From the NCBI RefSeq assembly GCF_001457475.1, contig NZ_LN831029.1:4774001-4838000 (forward strand): DNA of 64,000 nucleotides, given 5' to 3'. The DNA comes from Achromobacter xylosoxidans. Its GTDB lineage: Bacteria; Pseudomonadota; Gammaproteobacteria; Burkholderiales; Burkholderiaceae_B. The notes beneath the pieces were generated by a model, which worked only from the letters and a program-made list of their open reading frames with translations, had not been told where the DNA came from and did no database searches. Positions 29,239 through 37,704 of this stretch are shown one piece after another. Both the position numbers and the translations under genes were made by a program. Position 1 is the stretch's first letter; every line of letters starts with the position of its first letter.

Positions 29239-30648
29239 ATGGACCCGTCCCTTACGGACACGTCGGCGAGATCGAGCCGATCCAGCTATCTGTACCGCCT
29301 GCTGGATGCGGCGATCGTCATCATCTGCGGCCTGGCCGTGACCGAGCTGAAGTTCTCGGACGAGGCGATGATCGATCCGCCGCAGATCCACCTGTTCCTG
29401 ATCTATCTCTGCGGGCTGGGCGTCATCGCCCTGTTCCCGGCGTTCAGTCTGTACGTGTCATGGCGCGGTCGCCGGCTGATGGACCTGGTCGTGCGCAGCC
29501 TGGCGGCATGGGCGCTGGTGTTCGCGCTTGGCATCCTGGTCAGTTTCCTCATGCACCAGAGCGCGTCGGTATCGCGCCTGTGGGCCGCGACCTGGTTCGG
29601 CTGCGCCGCCCTGGCGCTGGCCGGCGTGCGCCTGGCGGCCTACGCGGTGCTGGGCGCGGCGCGCGACCGCGGCCTGGACCGCAAGCGCGTGCTGCTGGTC
29701 GGCTTCGGCGCGCTCGGCCACGATCTGTGGCGCCGCGTGGAACGCTATCGCGAGGCCGGCTACGAAGTCGCCGGCATCTATGCCGAGCCCCACGAAAACC
29801 TGCCGCCGCAAGTGCGCCGGCTGCACGAGCTGGATGCCCTGCACGGCTTCGTGCGCGAACACAATGTGCGCGAGGTCTGGATCGTGCTGCCGATGGAGGC
29901 CGGCCAGGAATTGCGCGAAGTGCTCTATCACCTGCGCAACGACCTGGTGGACATCCGCTGGATTCCCGACGTGATGTCGATCCAGCTGCTGGGCCATCGC
30001 ATCGGGGAATTCCTCGGCCTGCCCGCGATCCAGCTCAACAGCCTGCCCGCCGCCGGCGTGCGCGGCCTGGCCAAGGAAGCGTTCGACCGCGCCTTCGCGC
30101 TGTGCGCGCTGGTGGGCCTGTCGCCGCTGATGCTGACCATCGCCTGCCTGGTCAAGCTGACCTCGCGCGGCCCGGTGCTGTTCACCCAGCCGCGCCTGGG
30201 CGTGGACGGCAAGGTCTTCCATGTCTACAAGTTCCGCACCATGACCGTGCACCAGGAGCACGGCGTGGTCACGCAGGCCACCCGCGACGATGCGCGCGTC
30301 ACCCGCATCGGCGGCTTCCTGCGCCGCACCAGCCTGGACGAGTTGCCGCAATTCCTGAACGTGCTGCGCGGCGACATGTCGGTGGTAGGGCCGCGCCCGC
30401 ACGCGCTGGAGCACAACGAACTGTACAAGGACCTGGTGCAGCGCTACATGATGCGCCACCGGGTCAAGCCCGGCATCACCGGCTGGGCCCAGGTCAATGG
30501 CCTGCGCGGCCAGACCGATACGCTGCGCAAGATGAGCGACCGCATCGAGCATGACATCTACTACATCCAGCACTGGACGTTCCGGATGGACCTGATGATC
30601 ATCGCCCGCACGGCGGTATCCGGATGGACGGGGCGAAATGTCTACTGA
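29239..30648 (+). CDS. wcaJ: Undecaprenyl-phosphate glucose phosphotransferase (WcaJ-like)
   Basis: A 469-residue polyprenyl glycosylphosphotransferase that would start the repeat unit by moving a sugar-1-phosphate, probably glucose, onto undecaprenyl phosphate. Four hydrophobic segments fill the N-terminal half, and a CoA-binding-like middle domain follows (VLLVGFGALGHDL). The C-terminal catalytic domain holds FKFRTM-type VYKFRTMTV, RRTSLDELPQFLNVLRGDMS and VGPRPHALEHN. ATG 29239 follows a perfect AAAGGAG site by 6 nt. It heads the plus-strand operon. Confidence 0.92.
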   Translation: MDPSLTDTSARSSRSSYLYRLLDAAIVIICGLAVTELKFSDEAMIDPPQIHLFLIYLCGLGVIALFPAFSLYVSWRGRRLMDLVVRSLAAWALVFALGILVSFLMHQSASVSRLWAATWFGCAALALAGVRLAAYAVLGAARDRGLDRKRVLLVGFGALGHDLWRRVERYREAGYEVAGIYAEPHENLPPQVRRLHELDALHGFVREHNVREVWIVLPMEAGQELREVLYHLRNDLVDIRWIPDVMSIQLLGHRIGEFLGLPAIQLNSLPAAGVRGLAKEAFDRAFALCALVGLSPLMLTIACLVKLTSRGPVLFTQPRLGVDGKVFHVYKFRTMTVHQEHGVVTQATRDDARVTRIGGFLRRTSLDELPQFLNVLRGDMSVVGPRPHALEHNELYKDLVQRYMMRHRVKPGITGWAQVNGLRGQTDTLRKMSDRIEHDIYYIQHWTFRMDLMIIARTAVSGWTGRNVY

Positions 30649-31183
30649 ACCGCTGGGCTGGCCCCCTTTCGCCCCGCCACGCGCCCGCTGCGCGCCCGCG
30701 CCGGCGACCCAGCCGCCCGGCCTGCTGGCCGAGAGCGATTTCCGCCGCGCGGTGGAGATGCTGCCGCTGGTGTCCATCGACCTGCTGCTGCGCGATGCCG
30801 AAGGCCGCTACCTGACCGGCTTGCGCAGCAATCCGCCGGCGCAGGGTTCGTGGTTCGTGCCGGGCGGCCGCATCCGCAAGAACGAGACGCTGCCGCGCGC
30901 GCTGCAACGCATCGTCCGCGAGGAACTGGGCCTGACGCTGCCGCCGCAGGCCTGGCGCCCCCGGGGCGTGTACGAACACTTCTATGGCACCAATTTTGCC
31001 GGCGAGGCCGGCCGCTCCACCCATTACATCGTCCTCGCCTATGAGGCGGAACTCACGCTGGACACCGCCAGCCTGCCGCTGGGCCAGCACCGCCGCTACC
31101 GCTGGCAGCCCGCGGCGGCCATCGCCGCCGATCCGGGCGCGCACCCCTACACCCAGGCCTACTTCAAGGAGTCAGCGCCATGA
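30638..31183 (+). CDS. gmm: GDP-mannose mannosyl hydrolase (Nudix)
   Basis: A 181-residue Nudix protein overlapping wcaJ by 11 nt and manC by 4 nt. The Nudix box is GGRIRKNETLPRALQRIVRE: the usual catalytic Glu after REU is replaced (RI instead of RE), as in GDP-mannose hydrolases, which cleave a glycosidic bond rather than a diphosphate. FYGTNF and STHYIVLAYE are also typical of that group. The N-terminal ~25 residues are Pro/Ala-rich and longer than usual. It may limit the GDP-mannose pool. Confidence 0.85.
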   Translation: MSTEPLGWPPFAPPRARCAPAPATQPPGLLAESDFRRAVEMLPLVSIDLLLRDAEGRYLTGLRSNPPAQGSWFVPGGRIRKNETLPRALQRIVREELGLTLPPQAWRPRGVYEHFYGTNFAGEAGRSTHYIVLAYEAELTLDTASLPLGQHRRYRWQPAAAIAADPGAHPYTQAYFKESAP

Positions 31184-32610
31184 CCAATCCTCATCCTCCG
31201 TATCGGGCCGTCATTCTCTGCGGCGGGTCCGGCTCGCGCCTGTGGCCGCTGTCGCGCGAGCTGCTGCCCAAGCAGTTCATCCGTTTGACCGATGACCGCA
31301 GCCTGCTGCAGAACACCCTGCTGCGGCTGGGGTCCGCCGGCGCCCAGGCGCGCCCCATGCTGGTCTGCAACGACGCCCACCGCTACATCGCCGCCGAGCA
31401 GGCCCTGGAACTGGACATCCACGACGCCGAAATCGTGCTGGAGCCGTATGCGCGCAATACCGCGCCCGCCATCGCCGCGGCCACGCTGCGGGCGATGCGC
31501 GACGGCGAGGATCCGGTCATGCTCATCATGCCTTCCGACCATGTGCTGGAGGATGGCCCGGTGCTGGCGGCGGCCTTCGCCCAGGCCTACCAGGCCGCCC
31601 GCCAGGGCGCGCTGGTGACCTTCGGCATCACCCCGACCGCGCCACTGAGCGGCTACGGCTACATCCAGGCGGCCGAACCCGGCGCCATGACGCCCGCCCG
31701 CAAGGTGCGCCGGTTCGTCGAAAAGCCTTCGCCCGAAGTGGCGCAGCGCTTCATCGAGGACGGCAGCTACTACTGGAACAGCGGCATGTTCGCCTTCCAG
31801 GCCTCGGTCTTCCTGGCCGAACTGGAACGGCTGGCGCCGCGCATCCTCGAACAGGTCCGGGCGGCGGTGGCCGCGGGCCATGGCGAAAACGCGCTGTTCC
31901 AACTGGACGGCCCGGCCTTCGAGGCCTGCCCGAGCGACTCGATGGACTACGCCATCATGGAACGCACCGACAGCGCGGTGGTGATTCCGCTGGCCGCGCC
32001 GTGGAGCGACGTCGGCGCCTGGGACGCGGTCTGGGGCATCGCCCGCAAGACCGCCGAGGGCAATTCCACCACCGGCGACGTGATGGTCGAGGACTCGCGC
32101 AACTGCCTCATCCATTCGACCAGCCGGCTGGTGGCCTCGGTGGGGCTGGACGACATCGTGGTGATCGAAACGGCCGACGCCGTGCTGGTCGCCCACAAGA
32201 CGCGCTCGCAGGACGTCAAGCGGCTGGTGGAGGCCTTCAAGGTGCAGCACCGCAGCGAACTGAACCACCACCGCGAGGTGCAGCGCCCGTGGGGCTCGTA
32301 CGACTCGGTCGGCCAGGGCCCGCGCTACCAGGTCAAGCGCATCACGGTGAAGCCGGGCGCGCGCCTGTCGTCGCAGATGCACCACCACCGCGCCGAGCAC
32401 TGGGTGGTGGTGTCGGGCACGGCGCGCATCTACAACGGCGACAAGCAGTACCTCCTGACCGAAAACCAGTCGACCTACATCCCGCTGGGCGAGGTCCACA
32501 GCCTGGAGAACCCCGGCAAGATCCCGCTGGAGATCATCGAGGTGCAATCCGGCGCCTATCTGGGCGAGGACGACATCGTCCGCTTCCAGGACATGTACGG
32601 CCGTGTCTGA
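31180..32610 (+). CDS. manC: Mannose-1-phosphate guanylyltransferase / mannose-6-phosphate isomerase
   Basis: A 476-residue type II bifunctional enzyme making GDP-mannose. The N-terminal nucleotidyltransferase has VILCGGSGSRLWPLSREL with PKQF, and FVEKP. The C-terminal cupin isomerase domain has MHHHRAEHWVVVSGTARI with metal-binding His, then STYIPLGEVHSLENPGK. It overlaps gmm by ATGA and the VanZ-like gene by 8 nt, so translation is coupled. Its product feeds Gmd in the next part of the operon. Confidence 0.94.
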   Translation: MTNPHPPYRAVILCGGSGSRLWPLSRELLPKQFIRLTDDRSLLQNTLLRLGSAGAQARPMLVCNDAHRYIAAEQALELDIHDAEIVLEPYARNTAPAIAAATLRAMRDGEDPVMLIMPSDHVLEDGPVLAAAFAQAYQAARQGALVTFGITPTAPLSGYGYIQAAEPGAMTPARKVRRFVEKPSPEVAQRFIEDGSYYWNSGMFAFQASVFLAELERLAPRILEQVRAAVAAGHGENALFQLDGPAFEACPSDSMDYAIMERTDSAVVIPLAAPWSDVGAWDAVWGIARKTAEGNSTTGDVMVEDSRNCLIHSTSRLVASVGLDDIVVIETADAVLVAHKTRSQDVKRLVEAFKVQHRSELNHHREVQRPWGSYDSVGQGPRYQVKRITVKPGARLSSQMHHHRAEHWVVVSGTARIYNGDKQYLLTENQSTYIPLGEVHSLENPGKIPLEIIEVQSGAYLGEDDIVRFQDMYGRV

Positions 32611-33010
32611 GCCCCGGCGCGCGGCCTCATCCTTCTGGCGGCCGGGCCTGGCGCGGATCTGCCTGCCGCTGGCGGCGCTGTTCTTCGCCACGCTGGTGAC
32701 GGTGGGCAACCTGCCGGGCCTGGCCGCCGAGATGTCCGACGCCTTCGGCGACAAGCGCCTGCACCTGGCGGCCTACGCCTTCCTGACGGTGCTGGTCTAC
32801 CTCTCGGTGCAGCGGCGGCCGGGCCTGACGGCGCTGCTGGCCGTATCCGCCCTGGGCGCGCTGGATGAAGGAATCCAATCCTTTTTTGCCTATCGACAGG
32901 CCGAACTCTTAGACCTTTTGGCCGATATCTCTGCGGCGGGTGCGACAGTAATCTCGTTGAACATCGGTTCCGCAGCCTTCGGCTCCTTTCGTGCAGTGAC
33001 TAAGTCTTAA
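32603..33010 (+). CDS. VanZ-family small membrane protein
   Basis: A 135-residue protein with about four hydrophobic segments ([35 protein letters not shown], and two after residue 75). VanZ-type hallmarks are [12 protein letters not shown] and [21 protein letters not shown]. VanZ-like proteins recur in polysaccharide loci but their role is not established. The last 140 bp are clearly AT-richer than the rest of the operon. It ends 10 nt before gmd. Confidence 0.8.
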   Translation: MSEPRRAASSFWRPGLARICLPLAALFFATLVTVGNLPGLAAEMSDAFGDKRLHLAAYAFLTVLVYLSVQRRPGLTALLAVSALGALDEGIQSFFAYRQAELLDLLADISAAGATVISLNIGSAAFGSFRAVTKS

Positions 33011-33020
33011 GGATAAAACC

Positions 33021-34130
33021 ATGCCAAAACGGGCACTGATTACCGGCGTCACCGGCCAGGACGGCGCTTACCTGGCCGAGTTCCTGCTGGCCAAGGGCTA
33101 TGAAGTCCACGGCATCAAGCGGCGCGCGTCGCTGTTCAACACCGCGCGCATCGACCACCTGTACCAGGATCCGCATGACCAGCCGCGCAACTTCGTGCTG
33201 CACCACGGCGACATGACGGACTCGTGCAGCCTCATCCGCATCGTGCAATCGGTCCAGCCCGACGAGATCTACAACCTGGCGGCGCAGAGCCACGTCGGGG
33301 TGTCGTTCGAAGAGCCGGAGTACACCGCCAACGCCGACGGCCTGGGCACCCTGCGCCTGCTGGAAGCCATCCGCATCCTCAAGCTGGAGGACAAGGCGCG
33401 CTTCTACCAGGCCTCGACCTCGGAGCTGTACGGCCTGGTGCAGGAAACCCCGCAGAAGGAAACCACGCCGTTCTATCCGCGCAGCCCCTACGCCGCCGCC
33501 AAGCTGTACGCCTACTGGATCAGCGTGAACTACCGCGAGGCCTACGGCATGTATGCCTGCAACGGCATCCTGTTCAACCACGAATCCCCCAAACGCGGCG
33601 AAACCTTCGTGACGCGCAAGATCACCCGCGGCCTGGCGCGCATCGTGCTCGGCCTGCAGGAATGCCTGTACCTGGGCAACCTGTCGGCGCTACGCGACTG
33701 GGGCCATGCGCGCGACTACGTCGAAATGCAGTGGCTGATGCTGCAGCAGGACACGCCGGAGGACTACGTCATCGCCACCGGCATGCAATACAGCGTGCGT
33801 GAATTCATCAATACGGCGGCGCGCGAGCTGGGCATCCTGCTGGCGTGGGAGGGCGAAGGCCTGGAGGAAACCGCCACGGTGCTGTTCAGCCCGGTGCACG
33901 ACATCAAGCCGGGCCAGGTCATCGTGCGGGTCGACCCGCGCTACTTCCGCCCCACCGAGGTCGAGACCCTGCTGGGCGATCCGACCAAGGCGCGCGAAAA
34001 GCTCGGCTGGTCGCCGCGCACCAGTTTCGCCCAGCTGGTCAAGGAAATGGTGGAAAGCGACCTGAAGGACGCCCGGCGCGATGCGCTGGTGGAACAGAAC
34101 GGCTACGAAATCTACGCCTACAAGGAGTAG
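33021..34130 (+). CDS. gmd: GDP-mannose 4,6-dehydratase
   Basis: A 369-residue NADP-dependent dehydratase giving GDP-4-keto-6-deoxymannose. [20 protein letters not shown] begins at residue 7; the catalytic motif is [15 protein letters not shown], with [11 protein letters not shown] and the arginine-rich [18 protein letters not shown] used for NADP and tetramer contacts. [16 protein letters not shown] is diagnostic. An AAGGATAAAACC leader precedes the ATG. fcl follows 6 nt later, so GDP-L-fucose is the expected end product. Confidence 0.95.
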   Translation: MPKRALITGVTGQDGAYLAEFLLAKGYEVHGIKRRASLFNTARIDHLYQDPHDQPRNFVLHHGDMTDSCSLIRIVQSVQPDEIYNLAAQSHVGVSFEEPEYTANADGLGTLRLLEAIRILKLEDKARFYQASTSELYGLVQETPQKETTPFYPRSPYAAAKLYAYWISVNYREAYGMYACNGILFNHESPKRGETFVTRKITRGLARIVLGLQECLYLGNLSALRDWGHARDYVEMQWLMLQQDTPEDYVIATGMQYSVREFINTAARELGILLAWEGEGLEETATVLFSPVHDIKPGQVIVRVDPRYFRPTEVETLLGDPTKAREKLGWSPRTSFAQLVKEMVESDLKDARRDALVEQNGYEIYAYKE

Positions 34131-34136
34131 TCCGCC

Positions 34137-35090
34137 ATGAGCAACCTGGACCAACGCGTGTTCGTGGCGGGCCATCGCGGCATGGTGGGCGCCGCCCTGG
34201 TGCGCGAGCTGCAGGAGCGCGGCTACCGCGACATCATCACGCGCAGCCATAGCGAACTGGACCTGGAAAACCAGAACCAGGTGCACCGCTTCTTCTCGAC
34301 CACGCCGGTCGACGTGGTGTACCTGGCCGCCGCCAAGGTCGGCGGCATCCTGGCCAACCAGAACCATCCGGTGGATTTCCTGTACCGCAACCTGATGATC
34401 CAGTGCAACGTGATCCGCGCCGCCTACGCGGCCGGCGTGCGCAAGCTGCTGTTCCTGGGTTCGTCCTGCATCTATCCGCGCGAGGCGCCGCAGCCGATCC
34501 GCGAGGACGCGCTGCTGACCGGGCCCCTGGAAGCCACCAACGAGCCCTACGCCATCGCCAAGATCGCCGGATTGAAGCTGTGCGAAGCCTACCAACGGCA
34601 ATATGGCGCGCGCTTCATCTGCGCCATGCCGACCAATCTGTACGGGCCGCACGACAACTACGACCTGCACAGCAGCCATGTGCTGCCGGCCCTGATCCGC
34701 AAGTTCCATGAAGGCCGCGAGGCCGGCCAGGACAGCGTCACCCTGTGGGGCAGCGGCAAGCCGCTGCGCGAGTTCCTGTACGTGGACGACCTGGCGCGGG
34801 CCTGCGTGATGCTGATGGAAACGCCCGCCGCCGAGGGCATCTACAACATCGGCGCCGGCGAGGACCTGTCGATCGCCGAACTGGCCCGGGTCGTGGCGCA
34901 GGTAGTGGGCTACCAGGGCCGCGTGGACTACGACGCCAGCAAGCCCGACGGCACGCCGCGCAAGCTGATGGATTCGTCACGGGTACGCGCGCTGGGCTGG
35001 AAGCCGGAGATATCGCTGACTCATGGCGTGACGCTGGCCTACGGCCATTTCCTGCGCGAGCAGGCGCGCCAACCCCTGCCCGTGGCCTGA
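34137..35090 (+). CDS. fcl: GDP-L-fucose synthase
   Basis: A 317-residue epimerase/reductase completing GDP-L-fucose from the Gmd product. FVAGHRGMVGAALVRELQ is the NADP site, the catalytic motif is EPYAIAKIAGLKLCE, and GSSCIYPREAPQPI and MPTNLYGPHDNYDL are family signatures. The stop TGA (35088-35090) directly abuts the palindromic element at 35091, so the insertion did not truncate the protein. Confidence 0.95.
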   Translation: MSNLDQRVFVAGHRGMVGAALVRELQERGYRDIITRSHSELDLENQNQVHRFFSTTPVDVVYLAAAKVGGILANQNHPVDFLYRNLMIQCNVIRAAYAAGVRKLLFLGSSCIYPREAPQPIREDALLTGPLEATNEPYAIAKIAGLKLCEAYQRQYGARFICAMPTNLYGPHDNYDLHSSHVLPALIRKFHEGREAGQDSVTLWGSGKPLREFLYVDDLARACVMLMETPAAEGIYNIGAGEDLSIAELARVVAQVVGYQGRVDYDASKPDGTPRKLMDSSRVRALGWKPEISLTHGVTLAYGHFLREQARQPLPVA

Positions 35091-35356
35091 GGGCCTGTTC
35101 ACACTGAAAGGAGCCTCGCATGAGTACCCAAATGAGTGACTATCAAGGCGCGAAGCGCAGTCGTGGCAGGTCCCCGGCGAGCATTCGCAACGCCGAGAGG
35201 CGCTCATTTGGGTACTCACCCTTCGGGCAGGACGGTAATCGGCCGCCAGGCGTCGTTGCGCTCACCTTGCGTGGCACAGCCACGCGGCGGCGACCACGCC
35301 TAGCCTGGCGGCCGATTACCGGCCTGTGCGAGGCTCCTTTCAGTGTGAACAGGCCC
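35091..35356. mobile_element. MITE-like palindromic element with 30-bp perfect terminal inverted repeats
   Basis: The termini 35091-35120 and 35327-35356 are exact 30/30 reverse complements, and the flanking A/T (35090, 35357) extends this to 31. Inside are two further perfect inverted repeats: 16 bp (35121-35136 with 35203-35218) and 19 bp (35233-35251 with 35303-35321). The second encloses a 7-bp hairpin, GCGTGGC-ACA-GCCACGC (35269-35285). No transposase is encoded. It lies between fcl and wzx in the operon, and its RNA could fold into a two-armed structure. No clear target duplication is visible. Confidence 0.8.
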
Positions 35357-35386
35357 TAACCACGCCTATCGAGAACAGGCATTCCG

Positions 35387-36703
35387 ATGTACCGACTCAT
35401 CAGAAAGCACGTCGCCGGCAATGCCTCGTTCTGGGGGCTGGTGGAATACGGCATCGGCCCGGTCGCGGCGCTGGTGGCGCTGCCCATCCTGTTCCGCCAG
35501 CTGGGCACGGTGGGTTTCGGCCAGTACTCGATGATCATCGCGCTGGCCGGCTTCGGCAATGCCGCCAACCTGGGCGCCGCCGTCACCGCCACCAAGCTGG
35601 TGTCCGAACGCATGCACGAGCCGGGCGGCGCCTACCGCGCGGCCGGCGTGGCCATGTCGCTGATCGGCTGCGCGCTCGGCGTGGTAACGCTGGCGGCGGC
35701 ATTGCTGTGGCTGGCGGTGCGCTGGGGCTGGCCCGCCGCCACCTTCGGCGGCGTGGCGGTGACGCTGCTGGCGATGCCGGCGCTGGCGGTCTACCTGACC
35801 CAGCAGTACGACCAGTTGATGTCCGGCTGCCTGAAGGGCCGCGAGGATTTCCGCGCCACCGCGCTGTGCGAAGTCTTCAGCCGCAGCGGCACCATGGGAC
35901 TGGCCTGCGTCGCCGCCTGGCTCACCGCCTCGCCCACCTGGACCGGCCTGGCCCAGGCCGCCGGCCTGCTGCTGGCCGGGTCGGTCAAGATGCGGGTGTT
36001 CGCGCGCCGCTATGGCCACGTGCTGGTGCGGCCGGTGCGCGACCGCGGCGCGATGCTGGACGCCTTCCGCTTCTCGCGCTGGTCCTGGCTCAACAGCCTG
36101 AGCGCGCTGGCCTTCGGCTCGGTCGACCGGGTGCTGGTGGGCAGCCTGATGGGACCCGCCGCGCTGGCCATCTACACCGTCGGCGTGCAGGTCGGCCAGA
36201 TGATCCACACGGCGTCCGTGGCGATTTTCCAGAAAGCCATGCCGCGCGTCAGCCGCCTGTCCGCCGCGCCGCCGCATCCGGGCGCGGCCGAAGAGGAAAT
36301 CCGCCGCCTGATGCTGTGGAACCTGGCGCTGTCGGCTGGCGCCACGGTCGCGGTGCTGGCGGTCAGCCGGCCCCTGCTGGACCTGCTGCTGGGCCACGCC
36401 CTGGCCGACGGACACCTGGGCACCTTCCGGTTGCTGATCGCGGCCTCGGGGCTGCTGTCACTGAACGCCGCGGCCCATTTTTCGCTGCTCGGGCTGGGGA
36501 ACTCCCGCGCCGTGGCGATTCTCAATGGCCTGGGCGGCCTGGCCATGCTGTGCATCATGGCCGCCCTGGTGCAGGCGGCGGGCGAGCATGCCGCGGCCTG
36601 GGGCCGCATGGCCTACGCGGCGATCACGCTGGCCGGCGTGGCGCTCGCCATCCGTCAATCCCGGCCAGACTACCCCGGCGCCCTGCCTGCGGCCACCCGG
36701 TAG
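35387..36703 (+). CDS. wzx: Wzx-type polysaccharide flippase
   Basis: A 438-residue polytopic membrane protein of the polysaccharide-transporter (MATE-like) superfamily, with about 12 hydrophobic segments spread over the whole length. The N-terminal WGLVEYGIGPVAALVALPIL and LGTVGFGQYSMIIALAGFGN resemble flippase helices 1-2. It would move the lipid-linked repeat unit across the inner membrane. Assigned by topology, length and context rather than by a single motif. It starts 30 nt after the palindromic element. Confidence 0.85.
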   Translation: MYRLIRKHVAGNASFWGLVEYGIGPVAALVALPILFRQLGTVGFGQYSMIIALAGFGNAANLGAAVTATKLVSERMHEPGGAYRAAGVAMSLIGCALGVVTLAAALLWLAVRWGWPAATFGGVAVTLLAMPALAVYLTQQYDQLMSGCLKGREDFRATALCEVFSRSGTMGLACVAAWLTASPTWTGLAQAAGLLLAGSVKMRVFARRYGHVLVRPVRDRGAMLDAFRFSRWSWLNSLSALAFGSVDRVLVGSLMGPAALAIYTVGVQVGQMIHTASVAIFQKAMPRVSRLSAAPPHPGAAEEEIRRLMLWNLALSAGATVAVLAVSRPLLDLLLGHALADGHLGTFRLLIAASGLLSLNAAAHFSLLGLGNSRAVAILNGLGGLAMLCIMAALVQAAGEHAAAWGRMAYAAITLAGVALAIRQSRPDYPGALPAATR

Positions 36704-36723
36704 CCACCATGTTGAGGTCTTAT

Positions 36724-37626
36724 ATGCGCAAGCGTCACACCGAATACTCGCGCCAGCTCATCGATTTCGTGCGCGAGTTGCGCCCGCCCGCCCCCATTGC
36801 CGCTGGCCTGCTGCCCAAGCTGACCATCGTGACCCCCTCGTACAACCAGGCCCGCTTCCTGGAGCGGACCATCATCTCGGTGCTGAACCAGGGCTATCCG
36901 CGGCTGGAGTACATCATCATCGACGGCGGCTCGACCGATGGCAGCGTCGACATCATCCGCAAGTACGAACGCCACCTGACCTATTGGGAAAGCATGCCGG
37001 ACCGCGGCCAATCGCATGCCATCAACAAGGGCTTCGAGCGCGCCACCGGCGACTACGTCGGCTGGCAGAACTCCGACGACCTGTACTATCCCGGCGCGCT
37101 GCGCAAGCTGGGCGCGGCGGCGGCCCGCGGCCGGGCGCCGATCGTCAGCGGCAACCTGTTCGTGGCCGATGCCGACAACCGCATTTTCCGCAAGATCCAC
37201 TACACCCCGGTCAACCGCGGCACGCTGACCGTGGTCAAGGCCTCGATCCCGAACCAGTCGGCCATCTTCCGCCGCGACCTGCTGCGCAAGCACGGCCTGC
37301 TGCAGGAGAGCATGCGCTACTGCATGGACCTGGAATTGTGGAGCCGGCTGCTGCGCGAAGGCAGGAACCTGATCGTGCCCGACGCCATGGGCGTCTACAC
37401 CGCCCACGACGAGACCAAGACCGCGCTGATGCAGGACGTGCTGCTGGAGGAACGCGAACAGATCGTCGACCGCATCCGCCGCACCGAGCCGGGCATGGGC
37501 AAGCTGTACGGCCTGTCGTGCCGCGCCTCGCAGGTGGCGGCGCATGCGCGCCAGGGCGACCTGTCCTACCTGGTGGAGAAACTGGCGATCAAGCTGTTCG
37601 GGCGCGACGACTGGGCCGCGCACTAG
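36724..37626 (+). CDS. Family 2 glycosyltransferase
   Basis: A 300-residue GT-A fold transferase. LTIVTPSYNQARFLERTIIS and YIIIDGGSTDGSVDII start the nucleotide-binding domain, GWQNSDDLYYPG contains the DxD-like metal site, and MDLELWSRLLREG is the acceptor-side ED-like region. ATG 36724 is preferred over ATG 36709 because a GAGG site lies 6 nt before it. It adds one sugar of the repeat unit; which one is not evident. The stop TAG is immediately followed by a relic of the palindromic-element terminus. Confidence 0.88.
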   Translation: MRKRHTEYSRQLIDFVRELRPPAPIAAGLLPKLTIVTPSYNQARFLERTIISVLNQGYPRLEYIIIDGGSTDGSVDIIRKYERHLTYWESMPDRGQSHAINKGFERATGDYVGWQNSDDLYYPGALRKLGAAAARGRAPIVSGNLFVADADNRIFRKIHYTPVNRGTLTVVKASIPNQSAIFRRDLLRKHGLLQESMRYCMDLELWSRLLREGRNLIVPDAMGVYTAHDETKTALMQDVLLEEREQIVDRIRRTEPGMGKLYGLSCRASQVAAHARQGDLSYLVEKLAIKLFGRDDWAAH

Positions 37627-37655
37627 GGCCCGTTGGCACTGAAAGGAGCCTCGCC
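37625..37655 (+). repeat. Solo terminus of the palindromic element
   Basis: This 31-bp segment matches the left terminus of the 35091-35356 element (with its flanking A) at 27 of 31 positions. No inverted partner occurs nearby. It begins inside the TAG stop of the preceding glycosyltransferase, mirroring how the full element abuts the fcl stop. Confidence 0.65.
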
Positions 37656-37704
37656 CAAGCCCGCGACATCCCCGACCCAGCCCCTTCCCCGCCATGGAGC
37701 CGTC

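Noticed and set aside
35120..35359. 79-residue plus-strand ORF beginning MSTQMS
   Set aside because: It lies inside the palindromic element; an opposite-strand ORF (34977-35219) begins with the same residues because of the inverted repeat. It has no recognisable domain and is explained by the repeat.
35326..37626. 766-residue plus-strand frame
   Set aside because: Only the last 300 codons encode a protein (glycosyltransferase); the earlier part is an out-of-frame reading of wzx and the repeat.
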